Source: Oscillospiraceae bacterium
Lineage (GTDB): Bacteria; Bacillota_A; Clostridia; Oscillospirales; Oscillospiraceae
Reading direction: 5' to 3'
Length of the DNA: 5,823 nt
Assembly: GCA_031265965.1 (NCBI GenBank)
Contig: JAISBX010000040.1
Span: forward strand, 1-5,823
A program made the translations under genes and the position numbers. Positions 1 to 5,823 of the stretch are shown here, one piece after another. The notes beneath the pieces are model-generated. The model worked only from the letters and a program-made list of their open reading frames with translations, was not told the DNA's origin and ran no database searches. Position 1 is the stretch's first letter, and every line of letters starts with the position of its first letter.

Positions 1-119
1 CCCGCGGCCACGGGTGTGAATATGATATCGTCGCTTCCCTCAAGCAGCGTCCGCAGCGCCCCGCCGCTCACCGTGCTTTTGCCCCGTGCGATCCCGCGCA
101 CCCCCAAATCGTCCGCCAA
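1..119 (-). CDS. Partial unrecognised protein, minus strand, 5' end uncertain (possible gene remnant)
   Basis: On the minus strand an open frame enters at about 119 and runs off the left edge. It reads LADDLGVRGIARGKSTVSGG at the start and ends in DDIIFTPVAAG. Of the frames whose third codon positions are GC-rich here, this one has protein-like composition. The two overlapping plus-strand frames look like the Ser/Pro/Arg-rich and His-rich shadows that lie opposite the confirmed genes elsewhere in the window. The start is a problem: TTG at 119-117 has no visible ribosome binding site. The in-frame ATG at 137-135 is followed by a TAA stop at 128-126. It could be a real gene with a TTG or GTG start, or a decayed gene that has lost its front. 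I do not recognise the family and propose no function. If real, it is divergent from the putP operon. Confidence 0.4.
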   Translation of the reverse strand, partial: MADDLGVRGIARGKSTVSGGALRTLLEGSDDIIFTPVAA

Positions 120-148
120 ACGGCTTTATGAGGGCATTATTCCCAACT

Positions 149-172
149 GGGCGCGCGAATATTCGCGCGCCC
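149..172. repeat. Perfect 24-bp palindrome, possible operator or hairpin
   Basis: The half-site GGGCGCGCGAAT is followed directly by its exact reverse complement ATTCGCGCGCCC, with no central spacer and no mismatch. It lies between the minus-strand fragment and the putP promoter, about 37 bp upstream of the -35 box. A gap-free symmetrical site suits a dimeric DNA-binding regulator. As RNA it would form a strong GC stem, but neither side is followed by a good T-run (GTGATTTCTT on the plus strand), so an intrinsic terminator is less well supported. A small second inverted repeat, CCGT/ACGG, follows at 174-189. Confidence 0.6.
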
Positions 173-208
173 TCCGTGATTTCTTACGGGAACTCTTGTT
201 GAATTTCT

Positions 209-236
209 TTGCAAAATGAAAAAATCGTGATACAAT
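209..236 (+). promoter_or_regulatory. Sigma-A-type promoter with extended -10 for the putP-miaB-RACo operon
   Basis: The -35-like TTGCAA (209-214) is separated by 16 bp from the -10 TACAAT (231-236). The -10 is preceded by TG at 228-229, giving an extended -10 element. A start of transcription near 243 would leave a leader of about 43 nt. The rest of the 173-285 gap is AT-rich and shows no tRNA or obvious riboswitch fold. Confidence 0.65.
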
Positions 237-266
237 ATCCAAACCAAACGCACATTAAACTAGTAG

Positions 267-273
267 AGAAAGG
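267..273 (+). promoter_or_regulatory. Ribosome binding site of putP-like gene
   Basis: AGAAAGG lies 12 nt before the ATG at 286, which is longer than the usual 5-9 nt. It favours ATG 286 over the in-frame ATG at 301, which would put the site even further away. The ATG at 279 is out of frame. Confidence 0.55.
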
Positions 274-285
274 CTGGAATGATCT

Positions 286-1857
286 ATGAACGGATCCACA
301 ATGCAAGTTATCCTCGCAATGTCCGTGTACCTCGTGGCAATGATCGTGATCGGGATACTGTTCGCCAAGCAGGCGAACGAAAATTCGGAGAACTATTTTC
401 TGGGCGGGCGCGGGCTGGGGCCGTGGGTGGCGGCGATGAGCGCGGAGGCGAGCGACATGAGCGGATGGCTGCTCATGGGGCTGCCGGGCGTCGCATACTG
501 GATAGGCGCCGCCGACGCCGCGTGGACGGCAATAGGGCTTCTGGCGGGAACATATATAAACTGGCTCGTCGTAGCGAAGCCGCTGCGCCGCTATTCCACC
601 ATAGCCGGCAACTCCATAACCCTCCCGGAGTTCTTCTCAAACCGTTTCAAGGAGCGCGAGACAAAGCCTATACTGATCATCGCGTCCCTGATGATTTTGG
701 TGTTCTTCGCGGTCTACGCCGGCAGTTGCTTCGTCACGGGCGGAAAGCTGTTCGCGCAATTGTTCGGGGCGCCTTATATACCGATGATGCTGCTGGGAGC
801 GTTTATCGTCATTTTGTACACGCTGCTCGGGGGCTTTCTCGCGGAGAGCATGTCCGATCTGGTTCAGGGCATTGTGATGATAGTGGCGCTCGTCGCCGTG
901 CTCGCGGTGGCGGTCGCGCAGCTCGGAAGCTTCGGCGGCATCTTTGACAGGGTGCGCGAGATCCCCGGCTTCCTGTCGTTTTTCGACATGGCGACGCCCA
1001 CTGTCGGCGCGGACGGCGTGCAGCAGCTCGCGGGCGGCGCGCCGCTCTTCGGCGCGTCACGGCCATACGGCTTCATAACTATTTTATCCACGCTGTCGTG
1101 GGGGCTTGGGTATTTCGGTATGCCGCAGGTGCTGCTCCGGTTCTTCGCCATACGGCGCGCGGACGAGATCGCGCGTTCGCGCAGGATCGCGACGATCTGG
1201 TGCGCCATATCGCTTGCGGCCGCCGTCCTCATCGGTCTCGCGGGCCGCGCGCTGTACCCGGCGTCAGGCGAGCTGCTGACGTCAGGCGGCGCGGAGGGCG
1301 TGTTTATAACCATATCGAATCTGCTGTTTCACCCGCTCATAGCGGGTGTCATGATGGCGGGTATACTCGCCGCCGTTATGAGCTCCTCCGACTCGTATCT
1401 GCTCATCGCTTCAAGCGCACTTTCCAAGGATCTCTATCAGCGCGTTATCAAGAAGACCGCGAGCGACCGCGAGGTCATGCTCGTGAGCCGTCTCGCGCTG
1501 CTGGGCGTATCCGTCGTCGGGATAATAATCGCACTGAATCAAAACAGCAAGATATTCACGCTCGTCAGCTTCGCGTGGGCGGGTTTCGGCGCGACGTTCG
1601 GACCGCTTGTGCTGTTCTCTCTGTTCTGGAAACGCGCGACGCACGCGGGCGCCGTGGCCGGAATGGTGGCGGGCGGCGGCATGGTGTTTCTCTGGAAGCT
1701 CGCGGTCAGGAGGCTCGGCGGCGTGTTTGACATATACGAGCTGCTGCCCGCGTTTTTGGTCTCCTGCATAGTGATCGTGGTCGTGTCGCTCGTGACGAAG
1801 GCGCCGGGACGCGAGATCACGGACGAATTCGAGGCCGCCAAGACGTTCGAGTGCTAA
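286..1857 (+). CDS. putP: Sodium:solute symporter, PutP-like (Na+/proline type)
   Basis: This is a 523-residue inner-membrane transporter of the sodium:solute symporter family, expected to couple solute uptake to Na+ entry. Length is close to E. coli PutP (about 502). About 12-13 hydrophobic segments run through the protein, from residues 6-26 to about 484-505. The family core motif SDMSGWLLMGLPG lies at 56-68. Asp57, Ser59 and Gly60 align with the Na+/proline-binding residues Asp55, Ser57 and Gly58 of E. coli PutP. Ser366-Ser367 in LAAVMSSSDS align with its Ser340-Thr341, and AESMSDLVQG (186-195) is a further conserved loop. Glu54 replaces the Gly of E. coli in the same motif. It is the first gene of the operon, and its TAA overlaps the miaB start by one base. 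Transporter class is secure; proline is the likeliest substrate, but other amino acids or betaines cannot be excluded from sequence alone. Confidence 0.9.
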   Translation: MNGSTMQVILAMSVYLVAMIVIGILFAKQANENSENYFLGGRGLGPWVAAMSAEASDMSGWLLMGLPGVAYWIGAADAAWTAIGLLAGTYINWLVVAKPLRRYSTIAGNSITLPEFFSNRFKERETKPILIIASLMILVFFAVYAGSCFVTGGKLFAQLFGAPYIPMMLLGAFIVILYTLLGGFLAESMSDLVQGIVMIVALVAVLAVAVAQLGSFGGIFDRVREIPGFLSFFDMATPTVGADGVQQLAGGAPLFGASRPYGFITILSTLSWGLGYFGMPQVLLRFFAIRRADEIARSRRIATIWCAISLAAAVLIGLAGRALYPASGELLTSGGAEGVFITISNLLFHPLIAGVMMAGILAAVMSSSDSYLLIASSALSKDLYQRVIKKTASDREVMLVSRLALLGVSVVGIIIALNQNSKIFTLVSFAWAGFGATFGPLVLFSLFWKRATHAGAVAGMVAGGGMVFLWKLAVRRLGGVFDIYELLPAFLVSCIVIVVVSLVTKAPGREITDEFEAAKTFEC

Positions 1858-3251
1858 TGGCGCGCGACGTCCCGGCACACGACGCTATGGCGCGCGTCCG
1901 CTCGCTTATCGGCGCGCGTGAGGGCGCTCCTGTATCGTACGCTTATGTAGAGACCTTCGGATGTCAGCAGAACGAGTCTGACAGCGAAAAGCTGCGCGGA
2001 ATGCTCTTGGAGATGGGATATGTAATGGCGGCCCGCGCGGAGAACGCCGATGTGATCGTCGTCAACACGTGCGCCGTGCGCGGACACGCGGAGCAGCGCG
2101 CTCTCGGGAATATCGGCGCGCTCAAGCACGTCAAAAACGCGCGGCCGGGGTGCGTGCTGGCCGTGTGCGGCTGTATGCCGCAGCGCGCGGGCATGGCCGA
2201 AAAGCTGCGGAGGTCGTACGGGTACGTCGACATAGTGTTCGGCGTACACGCGCTCCGGAGGTTCCCGGAGCTTCTGGAACGCGCGCTCGTCGGGCGCGAG
2301 CGCGTGTTCGCGGCGGACGCGGACCGCGAGGACGGTACGATTGACGAGGGCTTGCCTTCCGCGCGCGACGGGACCGTCAAGGCGTGGCTGCCCATAATGT
2401 ACGGCTGCGATAACTTTTGCGCTTACTGCGTGGTACCGTATGTGCGCGGGCGCGAGCGCAGCCGCTCGCCGGAGGCGGTGCTGGATGAGGCGCGCTCTCT
2501 TGCGGGCTCCGGGTACCGGGACATCACGCTGCTCGGGCAAAACGTCAACTCATACGGGCGCGGCCACGGCGCCGGGACGGACTTCCCCGAGCTTCTCAGG
2601 CGCGTGAACGACGTGCCCGGCGACTTCATAATACGCTTCATGACGAGCCATCCAAAGGACGCCGGCGACCGTCTGTTTGAGGCGATGGCGGACAGCCCGA
2701 AAGCGGCGCGCCACATACATCTGCCGTTTCAGGCGGGCGGAGACCGCGTACTGCGCGCAATGAACCGGGGCTATACCGGCGCTCATTATCTCGCGCTCAC
2801 GGATTCCGCGCGCCGGTACATGCCGGACGTCGTGATGACGAGCGACGTCATAGTCGGGTTCCCCGGCGAGACGCGTTCGGATTTTGAGGACACGCTGCGG
2901 CTTGTGCGGACGGCGCGGTTCGACGCGCTGTTCACGTTCATATACTCCCCGCGCGAGGGCACGCCGGCCGCCGCGATGGACGACCCCATCCCGAGAGCCG
3001 AAAAGCAGGCGTGGTTCGACGAGCTGCTTGCCGTCCAGAACGCCATATCGGCCGAGAAGCACGCGGCGTTCGTGGGCAGGGCGGAGCGCGTGCTCATCGA
3101 CGGGCAGGAGGACGGCGGCGCAATGACGGGGCGCACGAACGGCGGCCGCTTAGTCCGCGTAATGGGCGCGTCCGCCGGCGACGTCGGGAATTTTATCAAC
3201 GTGGACATAACGGGCAGCGCGACATGGTCGCTCACCGGTTCAAAATTATAA
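1857..3251 (+). CDS. miaB: tRNA-2-methylthio-N6-dimethylallyladenosine synthase MiaB
   Basis: A radical-SAM methylthiotransferase of 464 residues, which converts i6A37 to ms2i6A37 next to the anticodon in tRNAs reading UNN codons. Three domains are visible. The N-terminal MTTase domain has its auxiliary [4Fe-4S] cysteines at Cys36 (TFGCQQN), Cys72 (NTCAVR) and Cys106 (CGCMPQ). The radical-SAM domain has the CxxxCxxC cluster Cys184, Cys188 and Cys191 in YGCDNFCAYC, followed by VVPYVRGRE, GQNVNSYGR and MTSHPKD. A C-terminal TRAM RNA-binding domain occupies about 402-460, with GRTNGGRLV. The ATG at 1857 was chosen because it shares its A with the putP TAA (TAATG), which implies translational coupling; only a weak GAG precedes it. 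An in-frame GTG at 1851 would add two residues. The usual HLPVQSGS motif reads HLPFQAGG here. All catalytic cysteines are present, so it should be active. mutS is not adjacent, unlike in many Bacillota. Confidence 0.95.
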   Translation: MARDVPAHDAMARVRSLIGAREGAPVSYAYVETFGCQQNESDSEKLRGMLLEMGYVMAARAENADVIVVNTCAVRGHAEQRALGNIGALKHVKNARPGCVLAVCGCMPQRAGMAEKLRRSYGYVDIVFGVHALRRFPELLERALVGRERVFAADADREDGTIDEGLPSARDGTVKAWLPIMYGCDNFCAYCVVPYVRGRERSRSPEAVLDEARSLAGSGYRDITLLGQNVNSYGRGHGAGTDFPELLRRVNDVPGDFIIRFMTSHPKDAGDRLFEAMADSPKAARHIHLPFQAGGDRVLRAMNRGYTGAHYLALTDSARRYMPDVVMTSDVIVGFPGETRSDFEDTLRLVRTARFDALFTFIYSPREGTPAAAMDDPIPRAEKQAWFDELLAVQNAISAEKHAAFVGRAERVLIDGQEDGGAMTGRTNGGRLVRVMGASAGDVGNFINVDITGSATWSLTGSKL

Positions 3252-3257
3252 TATATA

Positions 3258-3264
3258 AGAAAGG
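3258..3264 (+). promoter_or_regulatory. Ribosome binding site of RACo-like gene
   Basis: AGAAAGG lies 12 nt before ATG 3277, the same sequence and spacing as at putP. It sits in the AT-rich 25-bp gap after the miaB stop codon and supports the chosen start. Confidence 0.6.
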
Positions 3265-3276
3265 TCATATTTATTT

Positions 3277-4794
3277 ATGTCAACTGTAAACGTGTACAGA
3301 GCGGGCGAACTCGTGGCGAGCGGCGCCGGAACGGACGGGCGCACCGTGCTCCAGCAGCTCGGGGAACTCGGCGTGTTTCTCGACGCGCCGTGCGGCGGGC
3401 GCGGGCGCTGCGGGAAGTGCCTCATCCGCCTCAGCAGCGACGGCGAGGAGACGCGCGCCTGCCAGACGGTGATATCGGGGGACACGGACATATATCTGCC
3501 CGGCGAGATGAGGATGGAGATAGCCGGCGACAACTCCGCCGCGTTGTCCGCGCGTGACGAGGCGGCGCTCGGCGTGGCCATTGATATAGGCACCACAACG
3601 GTCGTGGCGCACCTCACGTCGCTCGCGACGGGAAGGCGCATCGCGACCGCGAGCGGGGTGAACGCCCAGCGCCCGTACGGGGCGGACGTCATAAGCCGCA
3701 TTCAGCACTGCGCCGCCAACGGGCACTCGCAGCTCACATCGCTCATACGCGGACAGCTCGGCGAGCTCATAGCGCGCACGTGCGAGTCGTCCGGCGCCGA
3801 CCCGCGCCGTATACGCTATGTATCCATAGCCGGCAACACTATAATGCAGCACCTCGCCGCGGATCTGTCGCCCGTCGGCATGGGCGTCGCGCCGTTCGCG
3901 CCGCTGAGCCTTTTCGGGGAGGAGCTGCCGGCGTGGGGAGGGCTGGACGTCGCCCCGGACGCGCGCGTGTACTTCGCGCCGTCCATATCGTCGTACGTCG
4001 GCGGCGACATCACCGCGGGAATGCTGGCGTCCGGCCTTGAAAACGAGAGCGGCCCGTGCGTATACATCGACATAGGCACGAACGGCGAGATAGCCATGAA
4101 GGTCGGCGACAAATATTACTGCTGCGCGACGGCCGCAGGCCCGGCGTTCGAGGGCGCGGAGATATCAATGGGCATGGCGGCCGTGCAGGGCGCGGTGAAC
4201 CATGTGTTCTGGGAGCAAAACAAGCTCCGCTACACGACCATAGGCGACGCGCCCGCGGAGGGGCTGTGCGGCTCGGGGCTTCTCGACGCGCTGGCGCTGC
4301 TCATCAGGACGGGCGCGGTGGACGAGACCGGCCGCCTTCTCCCGCGCGACGAGGCCGAGGGCGGCATAGCGGAGCACCTTGACACTATCGACGGCAAAAA
4401 CGTGTTCCTGCTCTCGCGCGAGCGGGGCGTGTGCATGGACTACGCCGACGTGCGAAAGCTCCAGCTCGCCAAGTCGGCGATAGCGGCCGGCATACAGACG
4501 CTTCTCATACACGCGGGCGTCGCGGAGCGTGACGTCAAGTCGTTCATACTCGCCGGGGGTTTCGGCAGCTATATGGACAAGGACAGCGCGGCCGGCATCG
4601 GCCTGTTCCCCAAGTCATTTTTACCCGTGGCGCGCTCCATGGGCAACACCGCCGGCGAAGGCGCCGCCCTTGCTCTCTGCTCCTCCGAGGCGCGCTCACA
4701 GCTTTCCGGCATACGCGCCCGCTGCGAGTATATAGAGCTGTCCACAAGCCCCGTTTTCAACGAGCAATTCATCGAACAAATGATGTTCGAATGA
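3277..4794 (+). CDS. Short RACo-like corrinoid-activation protein (2Fe-2S ferredoxin plus ASKHA ATPase, DUF4445)
   Basis: A cytoplasmic iron-sulfur ATPase of 505 residues. Known relatives (RACo of the acetyl-CoA pathway, RamA of methylamine methanogenesis) reduce an inactive Co(II) corrinoid protein to Co(I) with ATP hydrolysis. Residues 1-90 form a plant-type 2Fe-2S domain with Cys39, Cys45 and Cys48 (CGGRGRCGKC) and Cys62 (TRACQT). From about residue 99 comes the ASKHA fold: phosphate-binding motif AIDIGTTTVV (101-110), AGNTIMQHL (185-193), second motif YIDIGTNGEI (263-272), GLCGSGLLD (329-337) and the adenosine-side motif LAGGFGSY (425-432). RACo proper is about 630 residues with a linker and middle domain between ferredoxin and ATPase; here they follow almost directly, so this is the short form. 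It is third in the operon, 25 bp after miaB. No corrinoid protein or methyltransferase is in the window, so the partner is unknown. Family is clear; exact target is not. Confidence 0.88.
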   Translation: MSTVNVYRAGELVASGAGTDGRTVLQQLGELGVFLDAPCGGRGRCGKCLIRLSSDGEETRACQTVISGDTDIYLPGEMRMEIAGDNSAALSARDEAALGVAIDIGTTTVVAHLTSLATGRRIATASGVNAQRPYGADVISRIQHCAANGHSQLTSLIRGQLGELIARTCESSGADPRRIRYVSIAGNTIMQHLAADLSPVGMGVAPFAPLSLFGEELPAWGGLDVAPDARVYFAPSISSYVGGDITAGMLASGLENESGPCVYIDIGTNGEIAMKVGDKYYCCATAAGPAFEGAEISMGMAAVQGAVNHVFWEQNKLRYTTIGDAPAEGLCGSGLLDALALLIRTGAVDETGRLLPRDEAEGGIAEHLDTIDGKNVFLLSRERGVCMDYADVRKLQLAKSAIAAGIQTLLIHAGVAERDVKSFILAGGFGSYMDKDSAAGIGLFPKSFLPVARSMGNTAGEGAALALCSSEARSQLSGIRARCEYIELSTSPVFNEQFIEQMMFE

Positions 4795-4821
4795 GGAGTT
4801 TGAGTTGTAATTGCTCGTTTT
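4759..4821 (+). terminator. Nested stem-loop across the RACo stop codon, probable terminator
   Basis: An 11-bp perfect inverted repeat pairs AACGAGCAATT (4759-4769) with AATTGCTCGTT (4809-4819), and TTTT occupies 4818-4821. Inside its loop a second perfect stem pairs TCGAACA (4772-4778) with TGTTCGA (4784-4790) around a 5-nt loop. The left arm and the whole inner hairpin lie in the last codons of the RACo gene, so translating ribosomes would keep it unfolded. The T-run is short and the outer loop is large (39 nt), so efficiency is uncertain. It is the only terminator candidate between the operon and the next promoter. Confidence 0.45.
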
Positions 4822-4841
4822 GCATTATACATCAAGGTTAC

Positions 4842-4887
4842 AAAAATGCGAAAAAGTGTTGACAAAACCATAAGGATGTGATATAGT
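4842..4887 (+). promoter_or_regulatory. Near-consensus sigma-A promoter of the lipoprotein gene, with A-tract UP-like element
   Basis: A perfect -35 TTGACA (4859-4864) lies 17 bp from the -10 TATAGT (4882-4887). TG at 4879-4880 makes it an extended -10. Two five-A runs (4842-4846, 4851-4855) sit just upstream of the -35 and resemble an UP element. Predicted start of transcription is near 4894. This is the strongest promoter in the window and shows that the lipoprotein gene is transcribed separately from the operon. Confidence 0.8.
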
Positions 4888-4917
4888 GCGACAAAATTCT
4901 ATAAAATAACAGTATAT

Positions 4918-4924
4918 GAAGGGG
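4918..4924 (+). promoter_or_regulatory. Ribosome binding site of lipoprotein gene
   Basis: GAAGGGG lies 8 nt before ATG 4933, a strong site at normal spacing. It fixes the start and the reading of the following signal peptide. Confidence 0.75.
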
Positions 4925-4932
4925 ATAATTTT

Positions 4933-5823
4933 ATGAAGAAAATCCGCGTCATCTCTATTTTGCTGCTCGCCGCGAGCGTTTTGACACTCGGTGCGTGCGA
5001 CAGCATAAGAGCAAAAGTCGAAGAGGCGACCAGCGGCAACGCAGAAGAGGCAAAGGTCGAAAAGCACAACGCGTACATAGATCTATACAATATAATTATC
5101 AACGACATCGACAAGGTCGTCTTTGACTACAGCGATGAGTTCGGCGCGGATGACGCCGTTTATATTGAGGATGGTTTCAGCGGGTTCAGCATGTACAGCA
5201 ACAATATAATTTCCGAGCTTGACGCGGCGCTTCCTTACGCGGACAAGGAGCCTGAGGAGGCGGACGCCGACGCGGCGCTTAAAGCGTTAGACCCGGTACT
5301 TCGCGTCTATGCCCAGACGCTGACGGACGCGCGCATCTACTACGACGACAAGAACTATGTCGACGACAGCTTCACGAAAGCGCAGGAGTATCACGATATT
5401 ATCATCGGCCAGTACGAGGCGGTTTGGGCGGAGAGCATGGCGTTTTTGGACGCCGTAAGCGTAATGCTGGAGGGTCAGGACGAAGAGGAATTGGCGTGGT
5501 ATTTAGAAAACGATCAGATGGTGCGCTATTACTGTCTGCTGACGCTGATGACAGCTAAAGAAATCAACAGCTACCTCTATGGGCACGACATCACGTACGC
5601 CAACATTCTGGACGTCGACCTTGACGAGTTCCGACCGCTATACGACGAGTTCGCGGAGGCGTATAACGGGTACAAGGAGATTACGGACGCAAATCCCGAC
5701 GCCGGCGACGACGAGGGCATTTTTGCTGTTCCCAACTACACAAGCCGGCTGTCCGAGTTGAAGTCCAGCCTCTCCGAGCTCATCGACCGCCTGCAAAACG
5801 GCAGAGCGTTCGGCGACGAAAGC
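4933..5823 (+). CDS. Secreted acidic lipoprotein, DUF3829/YiiG-like (3' end outside window)
   Basis: The frame stays open for 297 codons to the right edge, so the C-terminus is missing. Residues 1-21 are a lipoprotein signal peptide: basic start MKKIR, hydrophobic ISILLLAASVLTL, then lipobox LGAC with Cys22 as the lipidated residue. The mature protein should be anchored on the outer face of the cytoplasmic membrane. A charged linker follows (about 25-43), then a soluble, largely helical and very acidic domain. The pieces KHNAYIDLYN (about 44-53) and ARIYYDDKNYVDDSFTKAQE (about 136-155), and the stretch after them, resemble the DUF3829/YiiG family as I remember it. That family has no firmly established function. 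There are no membrane segments after the signal, no catalytic motif I can name, and only one further Cys. The gene has its own strong promoter and uses ATA for 4 of 22 Ile codons, unlike the operon upstream. Lipoprotein status is confident; the family is moderately so. Confidence 0.8.
   Translation, partial: MKKIRVISILLLAASVLTLGACDSIRAKVEEATSGNAEEAKVEKHNAYIDLYNIIINDIDKVVFDYSDEFGADDAVYIEDGFSGFSMYSNNIISELDAALPYADKEPEEADADAALKALDPVLRVYAQTLTDARIYYDDKNYVDDSFTKAQEYHDIIIGQYEAVWAESMAFLDAVSVMLEGQDEEELAWYLENDQMVRYYCLLTLMTAKEINSYLYGHDITYANILDVDLDEFRPLYDEFAEAYNGYKEITDANPDAGDDEGIFAVPNYTSRLSELKSSLSELIDRLQNGRAFGDES

Noticed and set aside
16..219. Plus-strand open frame through the left intergenic region
   Set aside because: It is rich in Ser, Pro and Arg like the antisense shadows elsewhere, and it runs through the palindrome and into the putP promoter.
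279..947. Long plus-strand frame starting just before putP
   Set aside because: Arg/Gly/His-rich frame overlapping the well-conserved symporter; a composition artefact.
1851..1853. GTG start for miaB
   Set aside because: It would add only two residues; the ATG at 1857, sharing a base with the putP stop, is the more natural coupled start.
3247..3252. TATAAT in the gap before the RACo-like gene as a separate promoter
   Set aside because: No recognisable -35 at the right distance inside the end of miaB; the gap is AT-rich, so a chance match is likely.
4805..4831. Second promoter (TTGTAA with TATACA) before the lipoprotein gene
   Set aside because: Spacing is only 15 bp with poor boxes, and it overlaps the terminator arm; the promoter at 4859-4887 is far better.
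4795..4932. Riboswitch or small RNA in the gap between the operon and the lipoprotein gene
   Set aside because: After the promoter only about 40 nt of leader remain, too short for known riboswitch classes, and no conserved fold is visible.
5579..5761. Small Thr/Ser/Arg-rich plus-strand frame
   Set aside because: It lies out of frame inside the lipoprotein gene and has shadow-like composition.

Overview
The window looks like a piece of a Bacillota (Clostridia-type) chromosome with a GC-rich coding style. The evidence is Shine-Dalgarno sites of the AGAAAGG/GAAGGGG kind, sigma-A-like promoters, Clostridia-like protein variants and a DUF3829/YiiG-type lipoprotein. The lineage is an inference from protein style, not a match. 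An odd trait is heavy use of the isoleucine codon ATA in otherwise GC-rich genes.

Layout. Bases 1-119 carry, on the minus strand, what looks like the start of a protein-coding stretch that runs off the left edge. Its 5' end is unclear, because the only nearby ATG is followed three codons later by an in-frame stop. Bases 120-285 are intergenic: a perfect 24-bp palindrome (149-172), an extended -10 promoter (209-236) and a ribosome binding site lead into the main operon. The operon reads rightward: a sodium/proline-type symporter (putP-like, 286-1857); a tRNA methylthiotransferase (miaB, from 1857, sharing one base with the putP stop codon); and, after a 25-bp gap, a short corrinoid-activation (RACo/DUF4445) protein with an N-terminal 2Fe-2S ferredoxin domain and a C-terminal ASKHA ATPase domain (3277-4794). 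A nested inverted repeat that includes the last codons of this gene and ends in TTTT probably terminates the operon. The 138-bp gap that follows contains a near-consensus promoter for a separately transcribed lipoprotein gene (4933 to beyond the right edge) with different codon use.

How they may work together. The three operon genes have no textbook shared pathway. MiaB is a housekeeping tRNA-modification enzyme and is probably just co-transcribed. A sodium symporter next to a corrinoid activator recalls methylated-amine/betaine demethylation loci, but no corrinoid protein or methyltransferase lies in the window, so this stays a hypothesis. I see no mobile element, CRISPR array, tRNA or rRNA, and no clearly new system. 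The points most worth checking are the orphan RACo and its operon partners, the palindrome in front of the operon, the nested structure across the RACo stop codon and the codon-use shift at the lipoprotein gene.
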